NCBI RefSeq assembly: GCF_009767585.1
Contig: NZ_WSNW01000001.1
Span: 3,060,041-3,124,040 of the forward strand
From: Coprobacillus cateniformis
Lineage (GTDB): Bacteria > Bacillota_I > Bacilli_A > Erysipelotrichales > Coprobacillaceae
DNA length: 64,000 bases
Direction of reading: 5' to 3'
Part shown: piece by piece, positions 34,562 through 43,035 of the stretch
Layout: each line of letters starts with the position of its first letter
Position numbering within the stretch: the first letter of the stretch is position 1
The notes under the pieces: model-generated
Database searches by the model: none
Seen by the model: the letters and a program-made list of their open reading frames with translations, nothing else
What the model was told of the DNA's origin: nothing
Program-made: the position numbers and the translations under genes

Positions 34562-34736
34562 TAAAAGAAAAAAATATATTGTAAGTATTAGTAGTAATAA
34601 AAAAATGGAATATGTAGAAGTAAGTGCAAAAAACAAAAAAGAGGCAAAAAATATGGTTATAGATGTTTTAATGAAATGTGACTTATTTCCTTTTGTATCA
34701 AAAGATAACTTTCAACTATTGTGTAAGAAGATATGA
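34545..34736 (+). CDS. DpnD/PcfM-like small protein
   Basis: 63 residues, KKYIVSISSNKKMEYVEVSAKNKKEAKNMVIDVLMKC, the same strand-helix layout and the same VSAKNKKEA/VEAKNKKEA core as the protein at 10239. It overlaps mazF by 17 bases and could be a partner. Function unknown. Confidence 0.6.
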   Translation: MLKNFNKRKKYIVSISSNKKMEYVEVSAKNKKEAKNMVIDVLMKCDLFPFVSKDNFQLLCKKI

Positions 34737-34796
34737 GTTTATAAACTCATATGTAGGAATAGAAAAATTCCATATTAAAGGAGAGGAAGATTAAAA

Positions 34797-35072
34797 ATGA
34801 ACAATAAAGAAATTGAAAAATTGGCAGAAAAGTTAGAAAGATGTAGAAAAATATCCTTAGATGAAGTTAATCAAGATGAAGTAGATGAAATAACTGATAT
34901 AAAAATTGATAAAAGAAAACAAAGTGGAGAAAGAATACTTGATTTTTTAAATAAGGTAAAAAACCCTTATATTTTTAAAGTTAATGGAAAATTAGTAAGA
35001 ATAAGATTTTCTGATACAAACAAAACCGCCAATGATTGCTTGACGAATGTACTTAAAAATCTATATAGATAG
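34797..35072 (+). CDS. Hypothetical protein (91 aa)
   Basis: ATG after AAAGGAGAGGAAG. The product is charged and helical at the start (NNKEIEKLAEKLERCRKISLDEVNQDEVDEITDIKIDKRKQ) with a small beta-like C-terminus. It precedes the recombinase genes by 88 bases. Such small genes next to serine recombinases may be directionality factors, but nothing in this sequence shows that. Confidence 0.55.
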   Translation: MNNKEIEKLAEKLERCRKISLDEVNQDEVDEITDIKIDKRKQSGERILDFLNKVKNPYIFKVNGKLVRIRFSDTNKTANDCLTNVLKNLYR

Positions 35073-35160
35073 TCAAGTTTACAAAATTAAAATTTCTACC
35101 TTCGTAAAAAAATAAAATTTGAATTATGATTTGTTTGTAATTTGGAAGGAGGAGGTGGAA

Positions 35161-36873
35161 ATGTCAGGTCGTGGCAATAAAAAACTAAGTCGAAAAAACG
35201 ATGAAAATAGAAGATGGCATATTGGTGTATATGGGAGAAGATCATTTGATGATGGAGAAAATAGTGAATCTTATACAATTAAAAATCAAAAAGCGTTGAT
35301 TGAATCGTTTCTGGAAAATAAGGCTAACATTGAGATTGAAGATTACTATATTGATGATGGCTATACCGGTACTAATTTTGAAAGACCGGATTTTAAAAGA
35401 ATGTTGCAAGATGTGGTTAATGGAAAAATAAATGGTATTATAGTAAAAGATTTATCAAGATTAGGGAGAAATCATAGAGAAGTTGGAAAATATATTGAAG
35501 AAGTATTTCCTGTTTATGACATACGCATTATTTCCGTAAATGATAATGTAGATTCTTATTTAGATCCAGATTCAATAAGTAGTTTGATAGTACCTGTAAA
35601 AAATCTTATGAATGAGAACTATTCAAGAGATATATCTAAAAAAGTTGCAAGTGCTTATAAAGTAATGGCGAAAAACGGTGAATTTGTTGCAGGAACAACA
35701 CCTTATGGATATATGTTAGACTCGGAGAATAAACATCATTTAGTAATAGATCCTGATGAAGTTGATATTGTGAAAAAGATATTTGATATGGCATTATCTG
35801 GAAGTGGACGACCAACGATTTGTAAATATCTTAATGATAGTGGGATTTTATGTAGAAAAGAAATTCAAAGAAGAAAGAAAAGAAAATTAACACTAGACCC
35901 ATTTGAAATAAAGTCGAATTATCTATGGAGTACATCTACGATTGGTAGAATGCTCCATAATGAATCATATATTGGTAATTTAGTTCAATTAAAAACAACA
36001 AGAGCAACTTTTGGAAGTAAAAAAATCATTTCAAAAGATGAAGATGAATATATTCGTTCTCAAAACACTCACGAAGCAATTATATCTAAGGAAGATTTTA
36101 ATAAGGTACAGAAGTTAATAAAACAAAATGATAAAAATAAAAAACATAAAGCACCAACAAATTATTCGATATTTAATGGAATACTTAAATGTTCTGATTG
36201 TGGTAGAGCAATGACTAAGCAAGAGGATTTAAGAGGGAAAACCCAAATTTCTAATTACTTTTGTATGACTTATTTACAGGTAAGTAAGTCTTGTTCGCCT
36301 CATAAAATAAAAACAAGTGATTTAGAAAATGCTGTTTTAGAATCTATTCAATTACAAGTTAAATTAGTAATAGAGTTGGAAAAAAGTTTATCTAAACTCT
36401 ATTTTAAAAATAATCAGGGCTCTATTGAAAATGAATATAAGAATAAAGTGAAAATTGCAGAACTTAAAATATCGAATTTAAAAGAAGATAAAAGGAAATA
36501 TTATGAAGAATGGAAATTTAATAAAATAGAAAAAAGAGAATTTATTAAATTATCCGAAGAAATTGAAAATAAAATTACTAAATTAAATGAAGATATAGAA
36601 TTATATACATTTACTTATAAAGAAAATATCAAAAAAATTAGAAAGAATGATTATTGGATAGGTCATTATAAAAGAAATAGGAAGATTAAAAGACTAACGA
36701 AAGAAGTTTTAAATGAACTTATAGATGTTATTTTCGTTAGAAAAGATGGAACTTTGGATATTAAATTCAAGTATCAAGATGAATATCAAAGTTTAGTAAA
36801 TTATTTAGAGGAGGAAGCAAAGGAAAATGAAAAAGTGGATATTAGGAATATATCGCAGGCGTTTGTTCGATGA
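35161..36873 (+). CDS. Large serine recombinase (catalytically competent)
   Basis: The N-terminal resolvase domain has VYGRRSFDD with nucleophile Ser28 and the arginine cluster DLSRLGRN. The recombinase domain and a zinc-ribbon (CSDCGRAM...CFMTYLQVSKSC-type, cysteines in the 340-400 region) and a coiled-coil with DNA-binding C-terminus follow. I start at ATG 35161 after GGAGGAGGTGG, giving 570 residues; the ATG at 35119 lacks a site. It overlaps the second recombinase gene by 47 bases. It probably integrates the large element into rbgA. Confidence 0.92.
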   Translation: MSGRGNKKLSRKNDENRRWHIGVYGRRSFDDGENSESYTIKNQKALIESFLENKANIEIEDYYIDDGYTGTNFERPDFKRMLQDVVNGKINGIIVKDLSRLGRNHREVGKYIEEVFPVYDIRIISVNDNVDSYLDPDSISSLIVPVKNLMNENYSRDISKKVASAYKVMAKNGEFVAGTTPYGYMLDSENKHHLVIDPDEVDIVKKIFDMALSGSGRPTICKYLNDSGILCRKEIQRRKKRKLTLDPFEIKSNYLWSTSTIGRMLHNESYIGNLVQLKTTRATFGSKKIISKDEDEYIRSQNTHEAIISKEDFNKVQKLIKQNDKNKKHKAPTNYSIFNGILKCSDCGRAMTKQEDLRGKTQISNYFCMTYLQVSKSCSPHKIKTSDLENAVLESIQLQVKLVIELEKSLSKLYFKNNQGSIENEYKNKVKIAELKISNLKEDKRKYYEEWKFNKIEKREFIKLSEEIENKITKLNEDIELYTFTYKENIKKIRKNDYWIGHYKRNRKIKRLTKEVLNELIDVIFVRKDGTLDIKFKYQDEYQSLVNYLEEEAKENEKVDIRNISQAFVR

Positions 36874-38413
36874 AAAAATAGAAGAAGAATCAAATAGTGT
36901 TGTAAACCAAAAGAAACTTATAGATGACTACCTAGTTGACAAGGATGATATAATGATATATAAAGATTACGTTGACGATGGTTATACTGGTACAGATTTT
37001 GATAGACCCAGATATAAAAAAATGCTTAATGATATAAGAAAGAAAAAAATAAATGGTGTCATAGTAAAATATTTATCAAGATTAGGGAGAAATTATATTG
37101 AGGTAGGAAATTTTATTGACGAAATAGTACCACAGTATGGATTAAGATTTATTTCAATAAATGATAAAGTAGATTCCTATTTAGAACCTAATGTAATGGA
37201 TTCATTAGAAATACCATTTAAAAATCTTATGAATGAAAGTTATTCTAAGGATTCTTCAAAAAAGATGCGTTCATCACTTAAAGCAAGTAAAAAGTCTGGA
37301 AACTTTATAGGCAAAATTGCTCCTTTCGGTTATTTGAAAGACCCAGAAGATGTTCATAAACTTATTGTTGATAAAGACGCTGCAATTATCATAAAAAAAA
37401 TATTTAATCTAGTATTAAAGGGAAAAAGCAAACAGGAAATAATAGAAGATTTAACTAATAATAATATTTTAACACCAAGTATTTATTTAAAAGAAAAATA
37501 TAGTATAGAGGTTGGTAAAATATCAAAGAAATGGAATACAAAAATGTTAGATGCTATATTGCAAAATCAAACATATATAGGTTCACTTGTTCAGTGCAAG
37601 AGAACTAGAATAAGTCATAAAACACATAATATTGTAAGAGTTCCAGAAGATGAATGGGTCATTTCAAAAGAAAGACATAATGCAATTATTGATGAAGAAA
37701 TTTTTAATCAAGTACAGGATATTCTATATAATCGAAATGTTAGAGTTAATAAAGAGGGTAAATTTTATAAATATACTGGTTTTTTGAGATGTTCTGAATG
37801 TGGTGCAAATTTATATAGACTTACAAAAATAAAAAACAAAAAAGAAAAAGTTTTTTATTATTGCAGCACTTATATCAAAACCAAGCAATGCAATAAACAT
37901 TATATACAAGAAAAGGAATTGGACGAAATTATTTTAAGTACTTTAAATCAACATATAGAATTGGTTTGTAATATAAAAGAAAAAATTGATGATACTATTT
38001 CATTATCAAGGGCAGAGTATAATGCTGAAATAAAAAAAATTAGAATAGTCGAGATAGATAAAGAATTAGAAAAATATAAATCATTATTAAATGAGCTATT
38101 AAAAGATTATAAATGTGATTTTGTTTCAGAGGAAGATTATGATGATTTTAAACAAAAATATCTATATGAAATAAATAAACTAAATATAGAAAAAGAAAAT
38201 CTGAAAATCAATAAAATAAACTCTTATGATTTTGAATGGTTAAATAAATTTAAAAAAACAGGAATGATAGAATCAGTTGATAGAAACACCGTAGATAGTT
38301 TTATTAAGAATATATTTGTTGATAATGAAAAAGGTGTAGATATAATTTTTAGATATAGTGATCAATATAAATTGGCAGAAAGGTATCTGAAAAAACAAAA
38401 TAATGTGATATAA
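36827..38413 (+). CDS. Second large serine recombinase, nucleophile Ser replaced by Leu
   Basis: Same architecture as its neighbour over 528 residues: resolvase domain, recombinase domain, zinc-ribbon (CSECGANL...CSTYIKTKQC), coiled-coil. But the catalytic motif YxRxS reads Y-R-R-R-L, with Leu13 in place of Ser, and the conserved Asp in KDLSRLGR is Tyr. So it should not cut DNA alone. It may serve as an architectural subunit or directionality partner for the first. The overlap of 47 bases suggests coupled expression. Confidence 0.85.
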   Translation: MKKWILGIYRRRLFDEKIEEESNSVVNQKKLIDDYLVDKDDIMIYKDYVDDGYTGTDFDRPRYKKMLNDIRKKKINGVIVKYLSRLGRNYIEVGNFIDEIVPQYGLRFISINDKVDSYLEPNVMDSLEIPFKNLMNESYSKDSSKKMRSSLKASKKSGNFIGKIAPFGYLKDPEDVHKLIVDKDAAIIIKKIFNLVLKGKSKQEIIEDLTNNNILTPSIYLKEKYSIEVGKISKKWNTKMLDAILQNQTYIGSLVQCKRTRISHKTHNIVRVPEDEWVISKERHNAIIDEEIFNQVQDILYNRNVRVNKEGKFYKYTGFLRCSECGANLYRLTKIKNKKEKVFYYCSTYIKTKQCNKHYIQEKELDEIILSTLNQHIELVCNIKEKIDDTISLSRAEYNAEIKKIRIVEIDKELEKYKSLLNELLKDYKCDFVSEEDYDDFKQKYLYEINKLNIEKENLKINKINSYDFEWLNKFKKTGMIESVDRNTVDSFIKNIFVDNEKGVDIIFRYSDQYKLAERYLKKQNNVI

Positions 38414-38414
38414 T
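38406..38414 (+). promoter_or_regulatory. Extended -10 promoter of the element driving rbgA
   Basis: TG-A-TATAAT (38406-38414) overlaps the stop codon of the second recombinase. The start point would lie ~55 bases before the rebuilt rbgA ATG. It replaces the lost upstream promoter of the lepB-rbgA operon. Confidence 0.65.
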
Positions 38415-38474
38415 ATATAAGAAAAACGCTTGATTTTATTATAAAAAATTTTAGTGCGAAAGGAGTAGATTTAT

Positions 38475-39377
38475 ATGAACAATTTAGAAAACCAAGGGGG
38501 GGTTAATAAAAGTGGTATCAACTGGTTTCCTGGCCATATGGCAAAGGCACGAAGAGAAATAAGTGAACGTATGAAGGTTATTGACATTGTGATTGAATTG
38601 GTTGATTCAAGGGCTCCTTACTCATCAAAAAATCCAATGTTAAATGATATTATTAATCAAAAACCAAGATTGATTGTTTTAACTAAGAAGGATATGTCTG
38701 ATGATGAAAAAACGAAACAATGGGTTCATTACTACGAATCTATTGGTTATCAGGCTATGAGCGTAAATTTAAAGAACTTTAATGAATACCAAAAGATTAT
38801 TGAGAAATGTCGCAAGGTTTTGAAACCTAAAATGGATAAAGAAAAAGCTAGAGGCATCAAACCAAGAGCAATCCGTGCTATGGTTTTAGGAATACCTAAT
38901 GTTGGTAAATCTACTTTTATTAATAAATTGGCTAATCGTAAGGCGACTGTAACAGGGAATAAACCTGGAGTGACAAAGGCACAACAGATTATACGAGTTG
39001 CTAAAGATTTTGAATTGTTTGATACACCAGGTGTATTATGGCCTAAGTTTGAGGATGAACATATTGCTAGAAATATTGCTCTTTTAGGCTCTATTAAACA
39101 AGATATTCTTCCTTTAGATGATTTGTTTGTATATGTCATGACATATTTGACAAAATATTATCCTGATCTATTAAAAGAGAGGTATGGTCTAGAAATTGAT
39201 TTAGATGATTCGGATTGGTTACTAAAAGCATTTGATCATATTGCTCAAAAACGCAAGATCAAGTTATTGCGTGGAGAAACAGATTATGATCGTGTTATTC
39301 AACTGGTTTTTAGTGAAATTTATGATGGCAGTATTGGGAAGGTCACATGGGAGGACTATACATGTGTGAAAGATTAA
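38475..39377 (+). CDS. rbgA: 50S assembly GTPase RbgA with element-derived N-terminus
   Basis: RbgA (YlqF) helps late 50S maturation and is essential in B. subtilis. It is a circularly permuted GTPase: TKKDM (G4), IPNVGKSTFIN (P-loop), DTPGV, and a C-terminal RNA-binding domain. The normal start M-A-Q-I-Q is at 4931; here the first 16 residues (MNNLENQGGVNKSGIN) come from the element and replace it, joined at WFPGHMAKARRE (Trp17, 38523). AAAGGAG precedes the ATG. So the gene stays functional after integration. Confidence 0.95.
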   Translation: MNNLENQGGVNKSGINWFPGHMAKARREISERMKVIDIVIELVDSRAPYSSKNPMLNDIINQKPRLIVLTKKDMSDDEKTKQWVHYYESIGYQAMSVNLKNFNEYQKIIEKCRKVLKPKMDKEKARGIKPRAIRAMVLGIPNVGKSTFINKLANRKATVTGNKPGVTKAQQIIRVAKDFELFDTPGVLWPKFEDEHIARNIALLGSIKQDILPLDDLFVYVMTYLTKYYPDLLKERYGLEIDLDDSDWLLKAFDHIAQKRKIKLLRGETDYDRVIQLVFSEIYDGSIGKVTWEDYTCVKD

Positions 39378-39994
39378 GGTATGAAAAAGCTGCTTATGCA
39401 TTAGGAAAATCTTACATTATTGGTTTAGATGAAGCTGGTCGAGGACCAATGGCTGGTCCGTTGGTTGTTGCAGGTGTTATTTTTGAAAAAGGATATTATC
39501 ATGAAGCTATTAATGATTCTAAGCAATTGTCTGAAAAAAAGAGAGAATCTTTATATGACTTAATTATCCGTGATGCATTGGCTTATCAGATAGAAATTAT
39601 TGATGTTGAAGATGTTGATCGCTTGAACGTTTATCAGGCTAGTAAAAAAGGTATGATAGATGCCATTCATCATATCGCTATTCAACCTGATTTTGCTTTG
39701 TCTGATGCAATGCCATTAGGTGATGAAATTGCCCATAATGCAATTATTAAGGGTGATAGTCTTTCTATGAGTATTGGTGCTGCCAGTATATTGGCAAAAG
39801 TGACAAGGGATAGAATTATGAAAAAATATGATTTGCAATATCCTGAATATGGTTTTGCTCAACATAAGGGATATCCTACAAAACAACATAAGGAATTACT
39901 AAAAATGTATGGCGTGACGCCAATACATCGTCGTTCTTTTCAACCTGTTATTGATATATTGAATGAACAATTAGCACTTGAACTTGAGGTTTAA
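39362..39994 (+). CDS. rnhB: Ribonuclease HII
   Basis: Degrades RNA in RNA-DNA hybrids and removes single ribonucleotides. Motifs: IIGLDEAGRGPMAGPLVVAGVIF, DSKQLSEKKRESLY, ASILAKVTRDRIM, and HKGYPTKQHKELL. ATG 39362 after GGGAGG is chosen, overlapping rbgA by 16 bases; the ATG at 39347 is upstream of the site. At 210 residues it is full length. It is translationally linked to rbgA. Confidence 0.96.
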   Translation: MCERLRYEKAAYALGKSYIIGLDEAGRGPMAGPLVVAGVIFEKGYYHEAINDSKQLSEKKRESLYDLIIRDALAYQIEIIDVEDVDRLNVYQASKKGMIDAIHHIAIQPDFALSDAMPLGDEIAHNAIIKGDSLSMSIGAASILAKVTRDRIMKKYDLQYPEYGFAQHKGYPTKQHKELLKMYGVTPIHRRSFQPVIDILNEQLALELEV

Positions 39995-40102
39995 GTGTTT
40001 TCTCTTGCTTGAAAGTCATCTTTTTTAAAAAAATAAAACTTTTTTAAAATAAAAAAAGAAAAATGGCATAAAAAAGATGAATATAGAAGTAGGAGGGTTA
40101 TT

Positions 40103-40867
40103 ATGGAAGAATTAGTATTGTATTTTTCGTTAAAGTATGAAGGTGATTTTCAAAGCATATATAATGCTTTGATGCGTAAAGAACAGGTGGATGAAAAATT
40201 GCGATGTGAATTGAAGAAAAAGTTGAAATCTCAATATACAACACTCTTTAGTCATGACTATCCTGAACAATTAAAGTTAATTAATTGTCCACCATTTGTC
40301 TTGTATTATTATGGAGATTTATCCTTAGTGAAAGAAAAATGTATTGGTGTTGTTGGAATGCGTGAAGTGGATGATTATGGTAAACGTGCTACTCAGGATT
40401 TTGTTAAACAGTTGATTGAACAGGATTATATTATTGTTAGTGGTATGGCACGGGGTGTGGATACAATTGCACATCAAAGTACTATCAATAAGAATGGTAA
40501 AACGATTGCTGTTTTGGGGACAGGAATAGAGTATTGCTATCCAAGAGAAAATCGGATACTCTATGATGAATTAAAGTTGCATCATTTGATAATGAGTGAA
40601 TATCCTTTTATGACAGCACCAAAACGTAAGCTGTTCCCATTTCGTAATCGAATTATATCAGGACTATCAAACAGTCTTTTGGTAACACAAGCACGTCAAA
40701 AAAGTGGAACTATGATTACTGCTGGCTATGCTTTGGAACAAGGTAAAGAAGTTTATTGTATACCAGGCCGTTATGATGATTATAATGGTTGTAATGAATT
40801 GATTAAACAAGGGGCAAAAATGGTTACAAATGTTCTTGATATCATTGAAGATGAAGATTTGGGTTGA
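40103..40867 (+). CDS. dprA: DNA processing protein DprA
   Basis: Rossmann-fold single-strand DNA-binding protein that loads RecA on incoming DNA during natural transformation. GVVGMREVDDYGKRATQDFV, IVSGMARGVDTIAHQ, TIAVLGTGIEYCYPRENRILYDEL and QGKEVYCIPGRYDD are typical. At 254 residues it has only the Rossmann core with no C-terminal winged helix. It starts after TAGGAGG. Together with comEA/comEC it suggests competence potential. Confidence 0.95.
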   Translation: MEELVLYFSLKYEGDFQSIYNALMRKEQVDEKLRCELKKKLKSQYTTLFSHDYPEQLKLINCPPFVLYYYGDLSLVKEKCIGVVGMREVDDYGKRATQDFVKQLIEQDYIIVSGMARGVDTIAHQSTINKNGKTIAVLGTGIEYCYPRENRILYDELKLHHLIMSEYPFMTAPKRKLFPFRNRIISGLSNSLLVTQARQKSGTMITAGYALEQGKEVYCIPGRYDDYNGCNELIKQGAKMVTNVLDIIEDEDLG

Positions 40868-40915
40868 CAAAATGGAAAAAAAAACTAATAATAGAAAAAA
40901 CGTAGGAGGTAAGCT

Positions 40916-42991
40916 ATGGGTAAGAATTTAGTGATTGTGGAATCACCATCAAAATCAAAAACAATTGAAAAATATCTAGGTTCTGATTATGTGGTGACTT
41001 CATCAAAGGGGCATATTAGAGACTTAGCAACAACTGGTAAAGGTGGCTTAGGTATAGATATAGAAGATAACTTTAAACCAAATTATGTTATTAATAAAGA
41101 TAAGAAAGATGTCGTAAAAGATTTAAAGAAATGTGTGAAAGAAGCGGATTATGTTTATCTGGCAACCGATCCTGACCGTGAGGGAGAGGCTATTTCTTGG
41201 CATTTAGCAGATGAATTAGGATTAGATACAAACTTAACAAATCGTGTTGTTTTCAACGAGGTGACTCATGATGCAGTTGTTGCTGCTTTAAATAATCCTC
41301 GTCAGATTGATCAAAATCTTGTAAAATCTCAGGAGACAAGACGTGTTTTAGATAGAATTATTGGATTTAAGTTATCTAAGTTATTACAAAAGAAGATCAA
41401 ATCAAAATCAGCTGGACGTGTTCAATCAGTGGCTTTACGTTTGATTTGCGAAAGAGAAAAAGAGATTGAAGATTTTATTCCAGAGGAATATTGGAGAGTC
41501 AAAGCAAGCTTTGAGAAAGATGATATTGCTTTTGAAGCCGAACTTGCTAAGTATCAAAATAAAAAGATTGAATTAAAAAATGCTGAAGATACTCAGCGTG
41601 TATTTGAATCTTTAGATAAGCAATTCATTGTTTCAGATGTTAAGAAAACACAGAAGAAGCGTAGTTCAAAGCCACCGTTTATTACATCTACACTTCAACA
41701 GGAAGCATCTTCTAAGTTGAATTTTAAAGCCAAACGTACAATGATGATTGCTCAAAAATTATATGAGGGAATTGATATTGGAGAAGAGACAGTAGGTTTG
41801 ATTACGTACATGAGAACTGACTCTATTCGTTTGTCGGATGCTTTTATTGGAGAAGCGAAACCATATATTGAAGAGAAATACGGAAAAGATTACGTTGGTA
41901 GTGTAAAGGTTTCTAAAAAAACTGAGAATGTTCAAGATGCTCATGAGGGAATTCGTCCAACCAGTGTTATGCGTACACCTGAGAGTCTTAAGGAGTATTT
42001 AAAGCCAGAAGAATATAAATTATATGCACTTATTTATGCGCGTGCAGTTGCTTCGTTAATGGCTCCAGCAAAATTGAATTCAACAACTTTGTCATTAGAT
42101 AATAATGGATATGAGTTTAAGGCTAGTGGATCAGTTATTCAGTTTGATGGGTATTTAAGAGTGTATGGAGCATATGAGAAACAAAGTGATGAAATATTAC
42201 CAGTAGTGACAGTTGAAGAAAAATTACTGAGTAAAGATATTCAAAAGTCACAACACTTTACAAAACCGCCAGCTCGTTACACTGAAGCAAAATTGATTAA
42301 AGAATTAGAGGAATTAGGGATTGGTCGTCCAAGTACTTATGCAAGTATTATTGATACTATTGTAACGAGACGATATGTGGATACTGTTGATAAAGCGTTT
42401 AAACCAACTGATTCGGGACTTCTTACGAATGAAAAGCTGGTTCAATTCTTTGAAAGTATTATTAATGTTGAGTATACTGCTCAAATGGAAAAAGAACTGG
42501 ATGAAATTGCAGAAGGTGAAGATGACTATGTGCATGCTTTAACGACTTTTGAAGATAAGTTTGAACCTTTGTTAGAAAATGCTTATGAAAATATGGAACA
42601 AATTCAACCTGAAAAAACTGGTGAAACATGTCCTGAATGTGGAGGAGATCTGGTCATTAGAAAAGGAAAGTATGGAGATTTTGTAGCGTGTTCTAATTAT
42701 CCGACTTGTAAGTATGTGAAAAAGGAACCAGAAGATATTCAATATACTGGTGAAGATTGTCCAAAATGTGGAAGTAAGATGATTTATAAGAAGGGGCGTT
42801 TTGGGCAGTTTGAAGCATGTTCTAATTATCCTGAATGTAAATACATTAAAAATGAGAAAAAGAAAGCAGAACCACAAGTGACAGATGAAGTTTGTCCAAA
42901 TTGTGGAAGTCCAGTTGTCATTAAGAGAGGACGTTTTGGCGAATTCAAGGCATGTTCTGCTTATCCTAAATGCAAAACAATCATTAAGTAA
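40916..42991 (+). CDS. topA: DNA topoisomerase I
   Basis: Type IA topoisomerase that relaxes negative supercoils. TOPRIM (VIVESPSKSKTIEKYLG, ATDPDREGEAISWHL), the catalytic Tyr in GLITYMRTDS and HEGIRPTS. Three C-terminal CxxC...CxxxxxC zinc fingers (about 570-690) follow, each beginning ETCPECGG-, EDCPKCGS- or EVCPNCGS-. At 691 residues it is full length. Starts after GTAGGAGG and ends in a terminator. Confidence 0.97.
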   Translation: MGKNLVIVESPSKSKTIEKYLGSDYVVTSSKGHIRDLATTGKGGLGIDIEDNFKPNYVINKDKKDVVKDLKKCVKEADYVYLATDPDREGEAISWHLADELGLDTNLTNRVVFNEVTHDAVVAALNNPRQIDQNLVKSQETRRVLDRIIGFKLSKLLQKKIKSKSAGRVQSVALRLICEREKEIEDFIPEEYWRVKASFEKDDIAFEAELAKYQNKKIELKNAEDTQRVFESLDKQFIVSDVKKTQKKRSSKPPFITSTLQQEASSKLNFKAKRTMMIAQKLYEGIDIGEETVGLITYMRTDSIRLSDAFIGEAKPYIEEKYGKDYVGSVKVSKKTENVQDAHEGIRPTSVMRTPESLKEYLKPEEYKLYALIYARAVASLMAPAKLNSTTLSLDNNGYEFKASGSVIQFDGYLRVYGAYEKQSDEILPVVTVEEKLLSKDIQKSQHFTKPPARYTEAKLIKELEELGIGRPSTYASIIDTIVTRRYVDTVDKAFKPTDSGLLTNEKLVQFFESIINVEYTAQMEKELDEIAEGEDDYVHALTTFEDKFEPLLENAYENMEQIQPEKTGETCPECGGDLVIRKGKYGDFVACSNYPTCKYVKKEPEDIQYTGEDCPKCGSKMIYKKGRFGQFEACSNYPECKYIKNEKKKAEPQVTDEVCPNCGSPVVIKRGRFGEFKACSAYPKCKTIIK

Positions 42992-43013
42992 AAAGTCCCA
43001 CAAGGGACTTTTT
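42990..43013 (+). terminator. Intrinsic terminator after topA
   Basis: AAAAAGTCCC-ACAA-GGGACTTTTT: 10-bp stem, tetraloop and T-tail, starting at the topA stop. It may be bidirectional. Confidence 0.9.
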
Positions 43014-43035
43014 CATTGGAAAGAGGGCTAATGAA

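Larger units (their letters stand above)
4947..38522. mobile_element. 33.6-kb integrated element in rbgA with serine recombinases
   Basis: The boundaries are fixed by the split rbgA gene. Left to right: parA/parB, Cna-B protein and sortase, small genes, a methylase-helicase gene split by a second element, surface cohesin/dockerin genes, two insertion sequences, a structured RNA candidate, MazF and two large serine recombinases. The helicase, ParAB and TnpV genes are typical of Clostridia conjugative elements. I find no relaxase of its own, coupling protein, VirB4 or other T4SS gene, so it is probably a decayed or mobilised relative of an ICE. Confidence 0.85.
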
